Shown here in pieces: positions 20,917 to 28,950 of a stretch of 64,000 bases of DNA. The stretch covers positions 1 to 64,000 of the forward strand of contig KV919096.1 of NCBI GenBank assembly GCA_002049455.2, in the 5' to 3' direction. The first letter of the stretch is position 1. Each line of letters starts with the position of its first letter. Source of the stretch: Porphyra umbilicalis (Eukaryota; Rhodophyta; Bangiophyceae; Bangiales; Bangiaceae). Below the pieces are notes generated by a model that saw nothing but the letters and a program-made list of their open reading frames with translations, ran no database searches and was not told the DNA's origin. A program made the position numbers and the translations under genes.

Positions 20917-23421
20917 CTAGACGGACGTGCCACCGCCGCCGGCAGGTGATGCGCCGCCGCCGGCTGGCGGTGGTCGCGCAGCAGCCGGCGGCACCTGCAC
21001 GTTCGTGCGAAGCGCGTCGCCGCCGGTACCGGCGGCCGGTGATGAGCGGCCGCCGGCGGGCGGGGACGGAGCAGCAGCCGGCGGCACTTGTCCGTCGGTA
21101 CGGCGCGCGTCCCCGCCGGTACCGGCAGCCGTTGATGCGCCGCCGCCGGCAAGCGTTGCTTGGGAAGCAGCCGGCGGCACTTGTCCGTTCGCGCGGGGCG
21201 CGTCGCCGCCCGTGCCGGCGGCCGGTGATGCGCTGCCACCGGTACCGGCGGCCGGTGACGAGCCGCCGCCGGCAAGCGGTGGTTGGGCAACAGCCGGCGG
21301 CAATTCTCCGTTTACACGGGGCGCGTCGCCCCCCGTACCGGCGGCCGGTGATGCGCCGCCGCCGGCGCGAGGCGCTCCGCCGCCGCCGGGAAGTGGGATT
21401 GGAGCACGAGCCGGCGGCACTTGTCCGTCGGTGCGGGGCGCGTCGCCGCCGGTACCGGCGACCGCTGATGAGCCGCCGCCGGCAAGCGGGGACGGGGCAG
21501 CAGCCGGCGGCACCTGTCCGTCGGTGCGGCGCGCGTCGCCGCCGGTACAGGCGGCCGGCGATGCGCCGCCGCCGGCTCGAAGCGATGCGCCGCCGCCGGC
21601 GAGTGGGGATGGGGCACGGGCCGGCGGCGCTTGCCCGTCGGGGCGGGGCGCGACGCCGCCGGTACAGGCGGCCGGTGATGCGCCGCCGCCGGCCAGCCGC
21701 GATTGGGCAGCAGCCGGCGGCACTTGTCCGTTCGCGCGGGGCGCGTCGCCGCCCGTGCCGGCGGCCGGTGATGCGCTGCCACCGGTACCGGCGGCCGGTG
21801 ACGAGCCGCCGCCGGCAAGCGGTGGTTGGGCAACAGCCGGCGGCAATTCTCCGTTTACACGGGGCGCGTCGCCCCCCGTACCGGCGGCCGGTGATGCGCC
21901 GCCGGCGGATCGAGGCGATCCGCCGCCGCCGGCGAGCGGGGACGGAGCAACAGCCGGCGGCACTTGTCCGTCGGTGCGGGGCGCGTCGCCGCCGGTACCG
22001 GCGGCCGGTAACGCGCCGCCGCCGGCAAGCGGTGGTTGGGCAACAGCCGGCGGCACTTGTCCGTTCACGCGGGGCGCGTCGCCCCCCGTACCGGCGGCCG
22101 GTGACGCGCCGCCGCCGGCTCGAGGCGATCCGCCGCCGCCGGCGAGCGGGGACGAGGCAACAGCCGGCGGCACTTGTCCGTCTGTGCGGCGCGCGTCGCC
22201 GCCGGTACCGGCGGCCGGTGACGCGCCGCCGCCGGCTAGCGGCGATTGGGCAGCAGCCGGCGGCGCTGGACCGTCGCCGAAGGGCCCCCGACGCGCACCG
22301 TAGCCGCCGGCGTCCGGAAGTCTGCCACCGACCGGCGGCTGCCAATTGTCGCGGATCGGCTCAAAGGCGCCGGTCTCGGGGGGTCCTCCACCGGGCGGCC
22401 CCCAGTTGTTGTAGGGTCCCGCGTGGCCGGCGGCTTGACGACTTGCGTGACCTCCCGGCGGCCCCCAGTTGTCTTGGCGCGTCGCGTGGCCGCCGGATTG
22501 ACGACTTGCTTGAACACCCGGCGGCCCCCAGTTGTCGTGGCGTGCAGTGTGGCCGCCGGCTTGACGACTTTCTTGGCCACCCGGCGGCCACCAATCCTCG
22601 CTCAGTGGCCCAAAGCCGCCGGGCTGATGGCGACGCTGCCCGCCCGGCGGCACCCAGTTCCGCCTTGGCGAAGGCTGGCGATTGGGATGGAAGCCACCGC
22701 CGCCGTGGCCACCGGGCTGTTGATCTCCTTGACCTTGAGAGCCCGGCGGCGCCCACACGTCGCGGCGGGGAGATCCGTCCCTGTCCCGCGAGTCCCGTCC
22801 CCGGCCGCCGTAGTCGTGGTCCGGTTGGAACGACGGCTCCCAGTGGCCGCCGGCTTGAGAAGACCGACCAGCCGGTGACGCCCAGCCACAGCGGCGAGGA
22901 GACACTCGACGGCCGCCCGTATCCCACCCCCGACCGACGTGTCCGCCGTTGCCGTCGGGCGGTTGCTCCCAACGGCCGCCGGCTTGATTGCCCTTCCCAG
23001 GAGCCGGCGGCACCCACTCGTCACGCGGCGGCAGCGACGCCCGTCCCGCTCCCCCTCCCAAATGTCCGCCACCTTGGTTGGGATCAAACCTTGGTCCCGG
23101 TCCCCAGCTGCCGCGCGCCGGCAGTGACGACCGTCCCGCCCCCCCGGCCCAATTGCCGCCGCCCTGGTTCGGTGTAGCGTTGGGCGGCGGCACCCACGCG
23201 CCGCCAGCTACCGGCGGTCCTTGGCCAGCCGGCGGCGCACAGCTACCAGAGACAGGAAGCGCGGGCCCCCCGCGTGCTGGGGCCGACGTTGAGCAAGGTG
23301 GGCAGCCCGCGACGTGGCAGGAGCACGTGCACCGCGCGAGCACCGCGAGCCGCTCTTGATGGCGACGACGCTGGTCACGGCGACGCTCCGTGTCGCGCTC
23401 CCGGTCCGGCTTACGGGTCAT
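20917..23421 (-). CDS. Large Pro/Gly-rich protein encoded by the Harbinger element
   Basis: An uninterrupted 834-aa frame that starts at ATG 23421 and ends 23 bp upstream of the Myb-like start. The N-terminus is strongly basic (MTRKPDRERDTERRRDQRRR), followed by a Cys cluster CTCSCHVAGCPPC. The middle repeats NWGPPGG-type segments rich in Gly, Gln, Asn and Arg, like an RGG/low-complexity RNA-binding region. The C-terminal half repeats GGDAPRTDGQVPPAVA ... LAGGGASP. No known domain is seen. It might be a third transposon protein, or the upstream exon of the Myb-like gene (a different frame, so an intron would be needed). Natural codon patterns in the Trp/Asp-rich middle support real coding. 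Confidence 0.55.
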   Translation of the reverse strand: MTRKPDRERDTERRRDQRRRHQERLAVLARCTCSCHVAGCPPCSTSAPARGGPALPVSGSCAPPAGQGPPVAGGAWVPPPNATPNQGGGNWAGGAGRSSLPARGSWGPGPRFDPNQGGGHLGGGAGRASLPPRDEWVPPAPGKGNQAGGRWEQPPDGNGGHVGRGWDTGGRRVSPRRCGWASPAGRSSQAGGHWEPSFQPDHDYGGRGRDSRDRDGSPRRDVWAPPGSQGQGDQQPGGHGGGGFHPNRQPSPRRNWVPPGGQRRHQPGGFGPLSEDWWPPGGQESRQAGGHTARHDNWGPPGVQASRQSGGHATRQDNWGPPGGHASRQAAGHAGPYNNWGPPGGGPPETGAFEPIRDNWQPPVGGRLPDAGGYGARRGPFGDGPAPPAAAQSPLAGGGASPAAGTGGDARRTDGQVPPAVASSPLAGGGGSPRAGGGASPAAGTGGDAPRVNGQVPPAVAQPPLAGGGALPAAGTGGDAPRTDGQVPPAVAPSPLAGGGGSPRSAGGASPAAGTGGDAPRVNGELPPAVAQPPLAGGGSSPAAGTGGSASPAAGTGGDAPRANGQVPPAAAQSRLAGGGASPAACTGGVAPRPDGQAPPARAPSPLAGGGASLRAGGGASPAACTGGDARRTDGQVPPAAAPSPLAGGGSSAVAGTGGDAPRTDGQVPPARAPIPLPGGGGAPRAGGGASPAAGTGGDAPRVNGELPPAVAQPPLAGGGSSPAAGTGGSASPAAGTGGDAPRANGQVPPAASQATLAGGGASTAAGTGGDARRTDGQVPPAAAPSPPAGGRSSPAAGTGGDALRTNVQVPPAAARPPPAGGGASPAGGGGTSV

Positions 23422-24877
23422 GATCGGAAAGGGGGGGGGGGAAGAAGGCCGGCTTTTGAAGGCCGGAGGTGGAGACGGGGACAAGGGGGGAGCGGTGACC
23501 AGAGCACATGGGCGCGCCGCCGGAGCTCGCGGTACACCGGCGGCGTGTCGGTTGCAACAGGCGCGCGCGGGAGGCAAGAAGGAGAGAATCAGCACGAGTG
23601 GGGCAGGGGGAGGAGGGGCAGGAGCCGCCGGCGTCTTCGTCTCAGGCACGCCGGCGGCAAGCACGTGATCAGTGTCGCGCAGGCGGTCGTTGGGCCAGAG
23701 GGCGGGAGGGCGGTGCGCCCCCGCAAGCTGCACCAGTGCTCGACCGTGCCCCCGGGACCCCTCGTGCGCGCTGGACGAGGGGGCGGGGACCCCTCGTGCG
23801 CGCTGGACGAGGGGGCGGGGCGGGGCGCAGGCCCGCAGCGGGCCCAAAACACACGAGGTGTCTTCGGAGCGCCCGAGGTGGACACGAACCCCGGGTGACG
23901 CCTCCCCAGCCGCAATGCGCGGTGACCCGCGCGCCCTCCACGCACCCCCGCCCAATCCGCAGTGGTCACGGGGTGGCCCCAAATGACCGGTTGGGCGGAA
24001 GGGGGGCACACAGGACACAGGAAACAACACAATCTGATCACGGGCCGGCTGACCCCTCGCCGCATCGAATCCGCCTCCCATCTGAGTTTTTCTAAACAAT
24101 TCCGCGAGCCAATGACAAGGCTCCATACGACTACAACCTTTTCAATATTTCCCCATGTCAAGCAAACAAATCGTGAGACTGGTTGCGGGATCGGACCAGT
24201 TTTCTGGCGTCGGACCAGCGATACTGCCCCAATGGATTTTTGCACCAGCCCACCTCCAGGGACTGCCAACGCCTGGTCCAACGAACGGCGTCGGCCACCG
24301 TTGCTTCTGGAAGCACCCGAATGGCGCTTCGGGACGGACCGCGCGGTCCACGACTCGGGCTTGTCGCGACAGCGCATCGCATCACGCACCCGTTGAGGGA
24401 ACCTCGACCAACGCCAATACCTCTGTTGTGTCCCGTGAGACTCGGGTTTGAGCCAAGTGTGCCAAGTTTCTCCCGCCATGCTGACTCTGGACGCGTGGTG
24501 CAACCACTTCGTCCGATGTTCACGATTCGTGTCTCTCTATTTCAGACGTGTGTGCCAAAAGTGTATTTTATTGCCGCGATTTGGAAGGTTCCACTAGGAT
24601 CATAGACACTTTGTCTGACGATCTCTGCCGCACGGCAGCCTTTTCGTCCGGTGTGTCTTGCCATCGAGACTGCTTCACGATATGCACGAATTTGGACCAC
24701 TTGGGGACGAACGTTGCTGGGCGCGCATCCCCCATCTTACTTTCCCCATCTGGTGATCATGTAGCCCTCGTTTCCGGTAACTCCAGGAGGGCAGAGGGCC
24801 CTCTTGGATGAGAAAAATGGGGGGCCGCTCACCGCCCTCCACGTAAGCAAACGTGGCATATTCCGTTTGGGGTTTCA
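23422..24877. other. Non-coding right part of Harbinger element
   Basis: Presumed promoter and leader region of the minus-strand genes. 23460-23900 is GC-rich with duplicated GGACCCCTCGTGCGCGCTGG blocks (23756-23810). 24050-24800 is AT-richer and holds no supported gene. A GAGCCAATGACAAGG (CCAAT-like) word lies at 24108-24122. Confidence 0.45.
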
Positions 24878-24908
24878 GAACTTGGGGGAGACGTTGTTGG
24901 GTGTGCTC
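24878..24908 (-). repeat. Right terminal inverted repeat of Harbinger element
   Basis: Mirror of 14747-14777, ending GTTGTTGGGTGTGCTC and followed by TTA at 24909-24911. Confidence 0.95.
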
Positions 24909-24909
24909 T

Positions 24910-25036
24910 TAGGGGACAGGCACCCAGTCTTAATACAAACATGACATATGAGAGCATAGTATGGACGCCACTTGACTTATATGGCGAGTGATGAGGGTGC
25001 TACTTGGGGCGTCGTGAGGGGGTTTTGGCTGCCTAC
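24910..25036. repeat. hAT-type MITE fragment (central/right part)
   Basis: From TAGGGGACAGGCACCCAGTC to TTTTGGCTGCC this follows the reverse complement of the 383-bp MITE at 38871-39253. It is interrupted at TAC (25034-25036) by two small elements and resumes at 26144. Confidence 0.8.
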
Positions 25037-25578
25037 TGGCGTGTCCAGCAATGGAGCCAACCGTCCAAAACTCCCAACGTGGCTAAACGTGGATCCGTTT
25101 GGCCAACCGGGCATTGGTGGCTGGGTCGAGCTCCAAAACCTGGGTGTGACGGTCCAAAAATAGCCCGTCCTCACATATTTTAGTCTTCTAATCGGTCTCG
25201 TGTGGGGCCCGCGCGATCGCTTAGTTTTGGAGCTTCAACGGCAGCGAAACGGGACCGAGATCCAAACAGGCCCGTTTGGCGGCGCGCCAAAGCGCTCCGC
25301 CAAAACATGGTTCCGAACGTGGCCATCCAACGCCAATAGGATGGCTGACCCGTGGCGATCACACAGTCCCGAGATGCTCTGTGATCGGAGCAGATTCATG
25401 GTGGGACCTGGGCGGATGTTTCGGCCGCCATAAAAGAGGCCCACCGTCTGGGAGCGCCTGCAGCAGCCCAAGATTGAGACGTGATGTGCTAGTTTTGGCC
25501 CGGCGCTTGGAGAACCAGTAGCAGGGCCAGACGTTACCCACACGTGGCCGTTGGGTTGGGCCATTGCTGGACATGCCC
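25037..25578. mobile_element. Harbinger-type MITE, copy 1 (542 bp)
   Basis: The first of two related units inserted head to tail at a TAA of the hAT-type MITE. It starts TGGCGTGTCCAGCAATGGAG and ends CCATTGCTGGACATGCCC. Ends of the GAG/GGGC(A/G)TCTCCA type and a TAA-like target fit PIF/Harbinger. It has no coding capacity. Confidence 0.75.
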
Positions 25579-25581
25579 GAA

Positions 25582-26143
25582 GAGCGTCTCTACCAATGGA
25601 TCCAAACATCCAAACGCCTAAACGTGGCATGGTTTAGCCAAACGGGTGTTGGTGGCTGGGATGCGATCCAAAACTAGGGTGTGACGGTCCAAAAATAGAC
25701 CATCCTCACATATTCCAGTCGTCTAATCGACCTCGTGACCATGACACGTGATTGCTCTCGTTTTGGACCTTCAACGGCAGGGCCACTCCAAACGGGCCTG
25801 TTTGGAGGCGCGCCACTCCAGCCAGGCCTGTTTGGATGCGCCCCCAAACGTTTGGCAATCCCCTGGTTCCACTTCGAGCCAACCTACGCCAATGGAATGC
25901 CTGACCCGTGGCATGCAAACTGTGATGCGGCGATCGGCCATCCACCGAGGTCTTTGTCCGGCATCTTTGGATTGTCAGTCCGCCACAAACGAGGCCCACC
26001 CATAGTGAGCATCCGGGGGAGCCCAAGATTGAGACGTGACCTGTTTAGTTTTGGCTCGACGTTTGGAGAGCCAGTGACAGGGCCACACGTTGTGCACTCG
26101 TGACGTTTGGCTTTGGCTTTTGGCTGCATTGCTGGAGACGCTC
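25582..26143. mobile_element. Harbinger-type MITE, copy 2 (562 bp)
   Basis: Starts GAGCGTCTCTACCAATGGAT and ends TGCTGGAGACGCTC, followed by TAA (26144-26146). It shares its whole length with copy 1 (AGCCCAAGATTGAGACGTGA, TCAACGGCAG, CGGTCCAAAAATAG). Only GAA (25579-25581), a decayed TAA, separates the two copies. Confidence 0.78.
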
Positions 26144-26212
26144 TAATGGGTCGTCAGTAAGGCGTCTTATGCCCCTGGCGCCCCCGAAATAGGGGCGTCG
26201 AGTGCAACCCTA
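26144..26212. repeat. hAT-type MITE terminal segment
   Basis: Resumes the MITE after the nested insertions (TAATGGGTCGTCAGTAAGGC) and runs to the terminal repeat GTGCAACCCTA at 26212. It matches the left 70 bp of 38871-39253 in reverse complement. Confidence 0.85.
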
Positions 26213-26217
26213 ATTTA

Positions 26218-26859
26218 GTGTCTATTCTACCGCGAAATGGCATCAAATGTGGCGCTTTACTTTAGAAATCTCATTTTTTTTGTGCAGTGCCGAACGGAGC
26301 TGGAGGCATTCAAAGGTCGAGGCCTCCAGGGCCGCTTGGTTCAGAAGTAGCCTACCAATCCATGCGGACTGCCCCTGAGAGAGCGATTTCGTGCAAGGCT
26401 CTCCGTCCAGGTCGAACGTACCTGACATTTGTTCTTGGACAGATACAAGCGCTACGTGACAAGGAGAGAAGCATGAAGATCGCAGGGAGCACCATCAGAA
26501 AGAGCACGTCAAAGAGCATAAGGTGTGTGTCTCATCTTGCAAACTCGTCAAGCCTCATAAGATGAGAATTCTAAAATAAAGCGCCACAAATGATGCCCGG
26601 TGGTGCATAAAATGATGCACCCTCTCACAGGGCCAGTCAACGACGGTTCGACCCCCCTTTGTCTGGCGTCTGGAGCACCCCCCGTTTGTATCCGTAGCAC
26701 AATGGCTCCGAGTTCCCCCGAGAGTAACAAAGCCTCTCTGAGTCCGTTTCTGTTGTCAAAAAAAGCGTGCAAGGCCGAGAAGCACGAAAAAAGTGGAGCC
26801 AAAAAAGTGCATCGAATGATGCCCAGGGCATCAAATGATGGACTCGGTAGAATAGACAC
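26218..26859. mobile_element. TA-flanked inverted-repeat element, 642 bp
   Basis: GTGTCTATTCTACCG at 26218-26232 is the exact complement of 26845-26859, and TA lies outside both ends (26216-26217, 26860-26861). A second inverted pair lies inside (GCGCTTTACTTTAGAA near 26254 against TTCTAAAATAAAGCGC near 26570). There is no transposase, so this is a non-autonomous, Tc1/mariner-like candidate, unrelated by sequence to the 172-bp MITE. Confidence 0.65.
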
Positions 26860-26861
26860 TA

Positions 26862-28185
26862 GCACACTCTGCGCCGCCGACGGCGGCGGGCCGCGGGGAC
26901 CAGCGCGCGGGCTGGTCGCTACGACGCGCACTGATGGCCACTGCGGACGGGTAGTCAGTGGCACCGACCGCGCTTTTCTCAGACAAAGAGGAGACCTTCA
27001 CGAAGCTGTTGGTCATGGTGTCGAGCGAGCGGCGCCGGTAGGTGCGGAGCCAGAAGAGCTCTGTCGACCGAGGTACTGAGCTGGCGCCGACAAAGTTGCA
27101 GGCAAAAGTGCTCGTGATGTTTCTCACCTCTTCTTCTCGTGGTGTGCTGTCGCGAGGCTGGTTGTGGGCCGTATGAAGTATGACACTAGAGGAGCCTGGC
27201 TCTTGACGGTGGTGCTCGACGGCGTCGCTGCAGACTCCGTTTCATCCTCTTGCGCGCCACTCAAAACCAAATGACATCAAGCCGCTCCATTTTGTGGGGG
27301 GCTATCTCTGCCCACGGATCGTGAAACTGTGCGCGCTCTTGACTCAAGAGTCTTGAGCCGATCCGGGGGGTGCACGGACTCGGCCAGTCTCGCCGCACGA
27401 CCCCCCGTTTGAATGCGCCCGCGCGAGGTTCTGCTCCCCCCCGCCGCTCTTGCCACCAACGTGCGCTGCCGACCGCACCGGAGGCGGTCCCAGCGAGAGA
27501 GGCACAGAATCACACGGGCGCACACCCAATCCATTAAACGGACGGTGGAGCGGGGAAGCGCGCCTTCCGCAGGGTGCCTGTAACGGCCCCACGGCCTACA
27601 CCGCGTGTCGCTGTCTGGCTGGCGCCACCCCCCCCCCAGGGGCTCCCCGTGTGGGGGGGGGGGACGTTGCACGCCACCAGCCTGTCCCACCCCCCTCCGT
27701 GGGTCTCCCAGCGCCCCCCCACCAGACGGGGGTTGTGGGGTACCCCCCCCTGGCGTCGTCCCCATCCAGACGTTGTTCCCGCCTTTGCACCGCGCCCCCA
27801 CCGCAGTCGCCTCGACCCATTCGAATCCCACACGCGCGGGCGAGCCGACACCCATTTTGTGCTGACGACGCACCCCCCGCTCGGCTTGCGCGCCCTGCTG
27901 TGGATTGGTCGTGTGGGGGCCTCTGTTGTTCAACACTCGGTGACGCCGTTGTCTGGTGCCCCGCAGCCGTTGTGTTCCCAGCGCGCTCCTTGCAACAACG
28001 TGGTGGACAACCCTCCGCCATTTGACCCTTCCTTGGCTTTCGTACGCACTCCGCCACCGTGCAAGTGTCTCCCCGCTGTGCGGTGCGCACCACCTCTCTC
28101 TCACCCTCCCCCCCCCCCCCCCCCCCGACCGTTTTTATTTCTTCTTTTTGTCTCCAGACGGCCGTCCCCCCGCAAGCCCTTCATC
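26862..28185. other. Region upstream of the Dot5-like peroxiredoxin gene
   Basis: No gene supported. 27600-27760 has several C and G homopolymers. The last 100 bp before the ATG contain a C-run (28108-28126) and TTTTTGTCTCCAG, which could be a 3' splice site of a 5'-UTR intron. Long frames here are low complexity. Confidence 0.4.
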
Positions 28186-28950
28186 ATGAACACCCGCTCG
28201 CGCACGCGGTCAGGTGGGGCCCCACTCCCGCCCGTTGCCATCAAGAAGAAGACGGCGACCAACGCCGGCGCCCGCTCCAAGGCCAAGGCCGCGGCGGTGA
28301 CCAAGGCGGCGGCGCCCGCAGCGTCGGCCGCCGCCGTTGCCGAGTCGGCCACCGCCTCGGCGGCGGACAAGGCCAAGACGATGACCGTCTCGGAGGGCGC
28401 GGTGGCGGCGAGCAAGACGGCGCCCAAGAAGGGCACCAAGGCGGCAGCGGCGGCGGCGGCGGCGGCCGGCAACGGCGCGGCGGCGGCCAAGGCCGGCGGC
28501 CTGTCGGTCGGCGACGCCTTCCCCGCGGCCAAGCTGCTCAACGACGCGGGCGAGGAGGTGGATCTCGGGGCGGTGCTCAAGACCAAGGGCCTCGTCCTCT
28601 TCATGTACCCCAAGGCCAACACGCCCGGCTGCACCAAGCAGGCGTGTGGGTTCCGGGAGAATACGTCGGCGCTGGCCGACGCGGGCTTTGCCGTTTATGG
28701 CATGTCGGCAGACACGCCGACCGCGCAAACGTCGTGGAAGAAGAAGCACAACTTGGCCTACCCGCTGCTGTGCGACCGGGAGTTGGCGTTGGTCAAGGCC
28801 ATTGGGGCGTTCAAGACGCCCAAGAACATCAAGCGCTCCCACATCATTGTCGCCAAGGGCGGCAAGGTGCTCGACGTGCGCGTGCCGATTGGGCCGGAAG
28901 ACAGCTTCAAGGAGGCCGTCAAGTTTGTGGAGGGCCTCGCCAAAAAGTAG
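28186..28950 (+). CDS. Dot5/BCP-type peroxiredoxin (atypical 2-Cys), probably nuclear
   Basis: Thiol peroxidase that reduces hydroperoxides and is recycled by thioredoxin. The 254-aa protein has an N-terminal tail of about 100 residues rich in Lys and Ala (histone H1-like, e.g. KAKAAAVTKAAAPAASAAA). The AhpC/TSA fold follows: LSVGDAFPAAKLLNDAG, LVLFMYPKANTPGCTKQACG, SHIIVAKGGKV. Peroxidatic Cys149 and resolving Cys154 (C-x4-C) mark the BCP/PrxQ class. The CTKQACGFREN and KTPKNIKRSH segments are closest to yeast Dot5, the nuclear thiol peroxidase, and the basic tail fits a nuclear place. A plastid PrxQ is the alternative. The start is the first ATG after a pyrimidine-rich leader. It faces the gene at 30427. 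Confidence 0.93.
   Translation: MNTRSRTRSGGAPLPPVAIKKKTATNAGARSKAKAAAVTKAAAPAASAAAVAESATASAADKAKTMTVSEGAVAASKTAPKKGTKAAAAAAAAAGNGAAAAKAGGLSVGDAFPAAKLLNDAGEEVDLGAVLKTKGLVLFMYPKANTPGCTKQACGFRENTSALADAGFAVYGMSADTPTAQTSWKKKHNLAYPLLCDRELALVKAIGAFKTPKNIKRSHIIVAKGGKVLDVRVPIGPEDSFKEAVKFVEGLAKK

Larger units (their letters stand above)
16870..23660. repeat. Dispersed inverted octamer pairs GCCGCCGG ... CCGGCGGC
   Basis: The pair occurs with spacers of 2 to 13 bp throughout this interval. It is found in the transposase tail (16873/16892), the intergenic array (18324/18343), the Myb-like gene (19704/19726, 11-bp arms), the Pro/Gly-rich gene (palindrome GCCGCCGGTACCGGCGGC at 21988-22005) and the upstream non-coding DNA (23516/23537 and 23624/23648). 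It is read in different frames and proteins, so it looks conserved as DNA. Confidence 0.8.
14747..24908. mobile_element. PIF/Harbinger DNA transposon, complete, 10,162 bp
   Basis: The ends are inverted repeats of 31 bp (14747-14777 and 24878-24908, 30/31 identical) beginning GAGCACACCCAACAACGTCT. Each is directly flanked by TTA (14744-14746, 24909-24911), the 3-bp TWA target duplication of this superfamily. Inside are the two genes expected of an autonomous PIF/Harbinger element, a DDE transposase and a Myb/SANT-like protein, in convergent orientation. A third long ORF and about 4 kb of tandem repeats are also present. Most family members are shorter, and the repeats explain much of the extra length. 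Intact ORFs and near-identical ends suggest recent activity. Confidence 0.93.

Noticed and set aside
20838..23177. Plus-strand 779-codon Arg-rich frame opposite the Harbinger minus-strand genes
   Set aside because: Arg/Pro low-complexity translation of the repeat array; the minus-strand frame has conserved, varied residues and is preferred.
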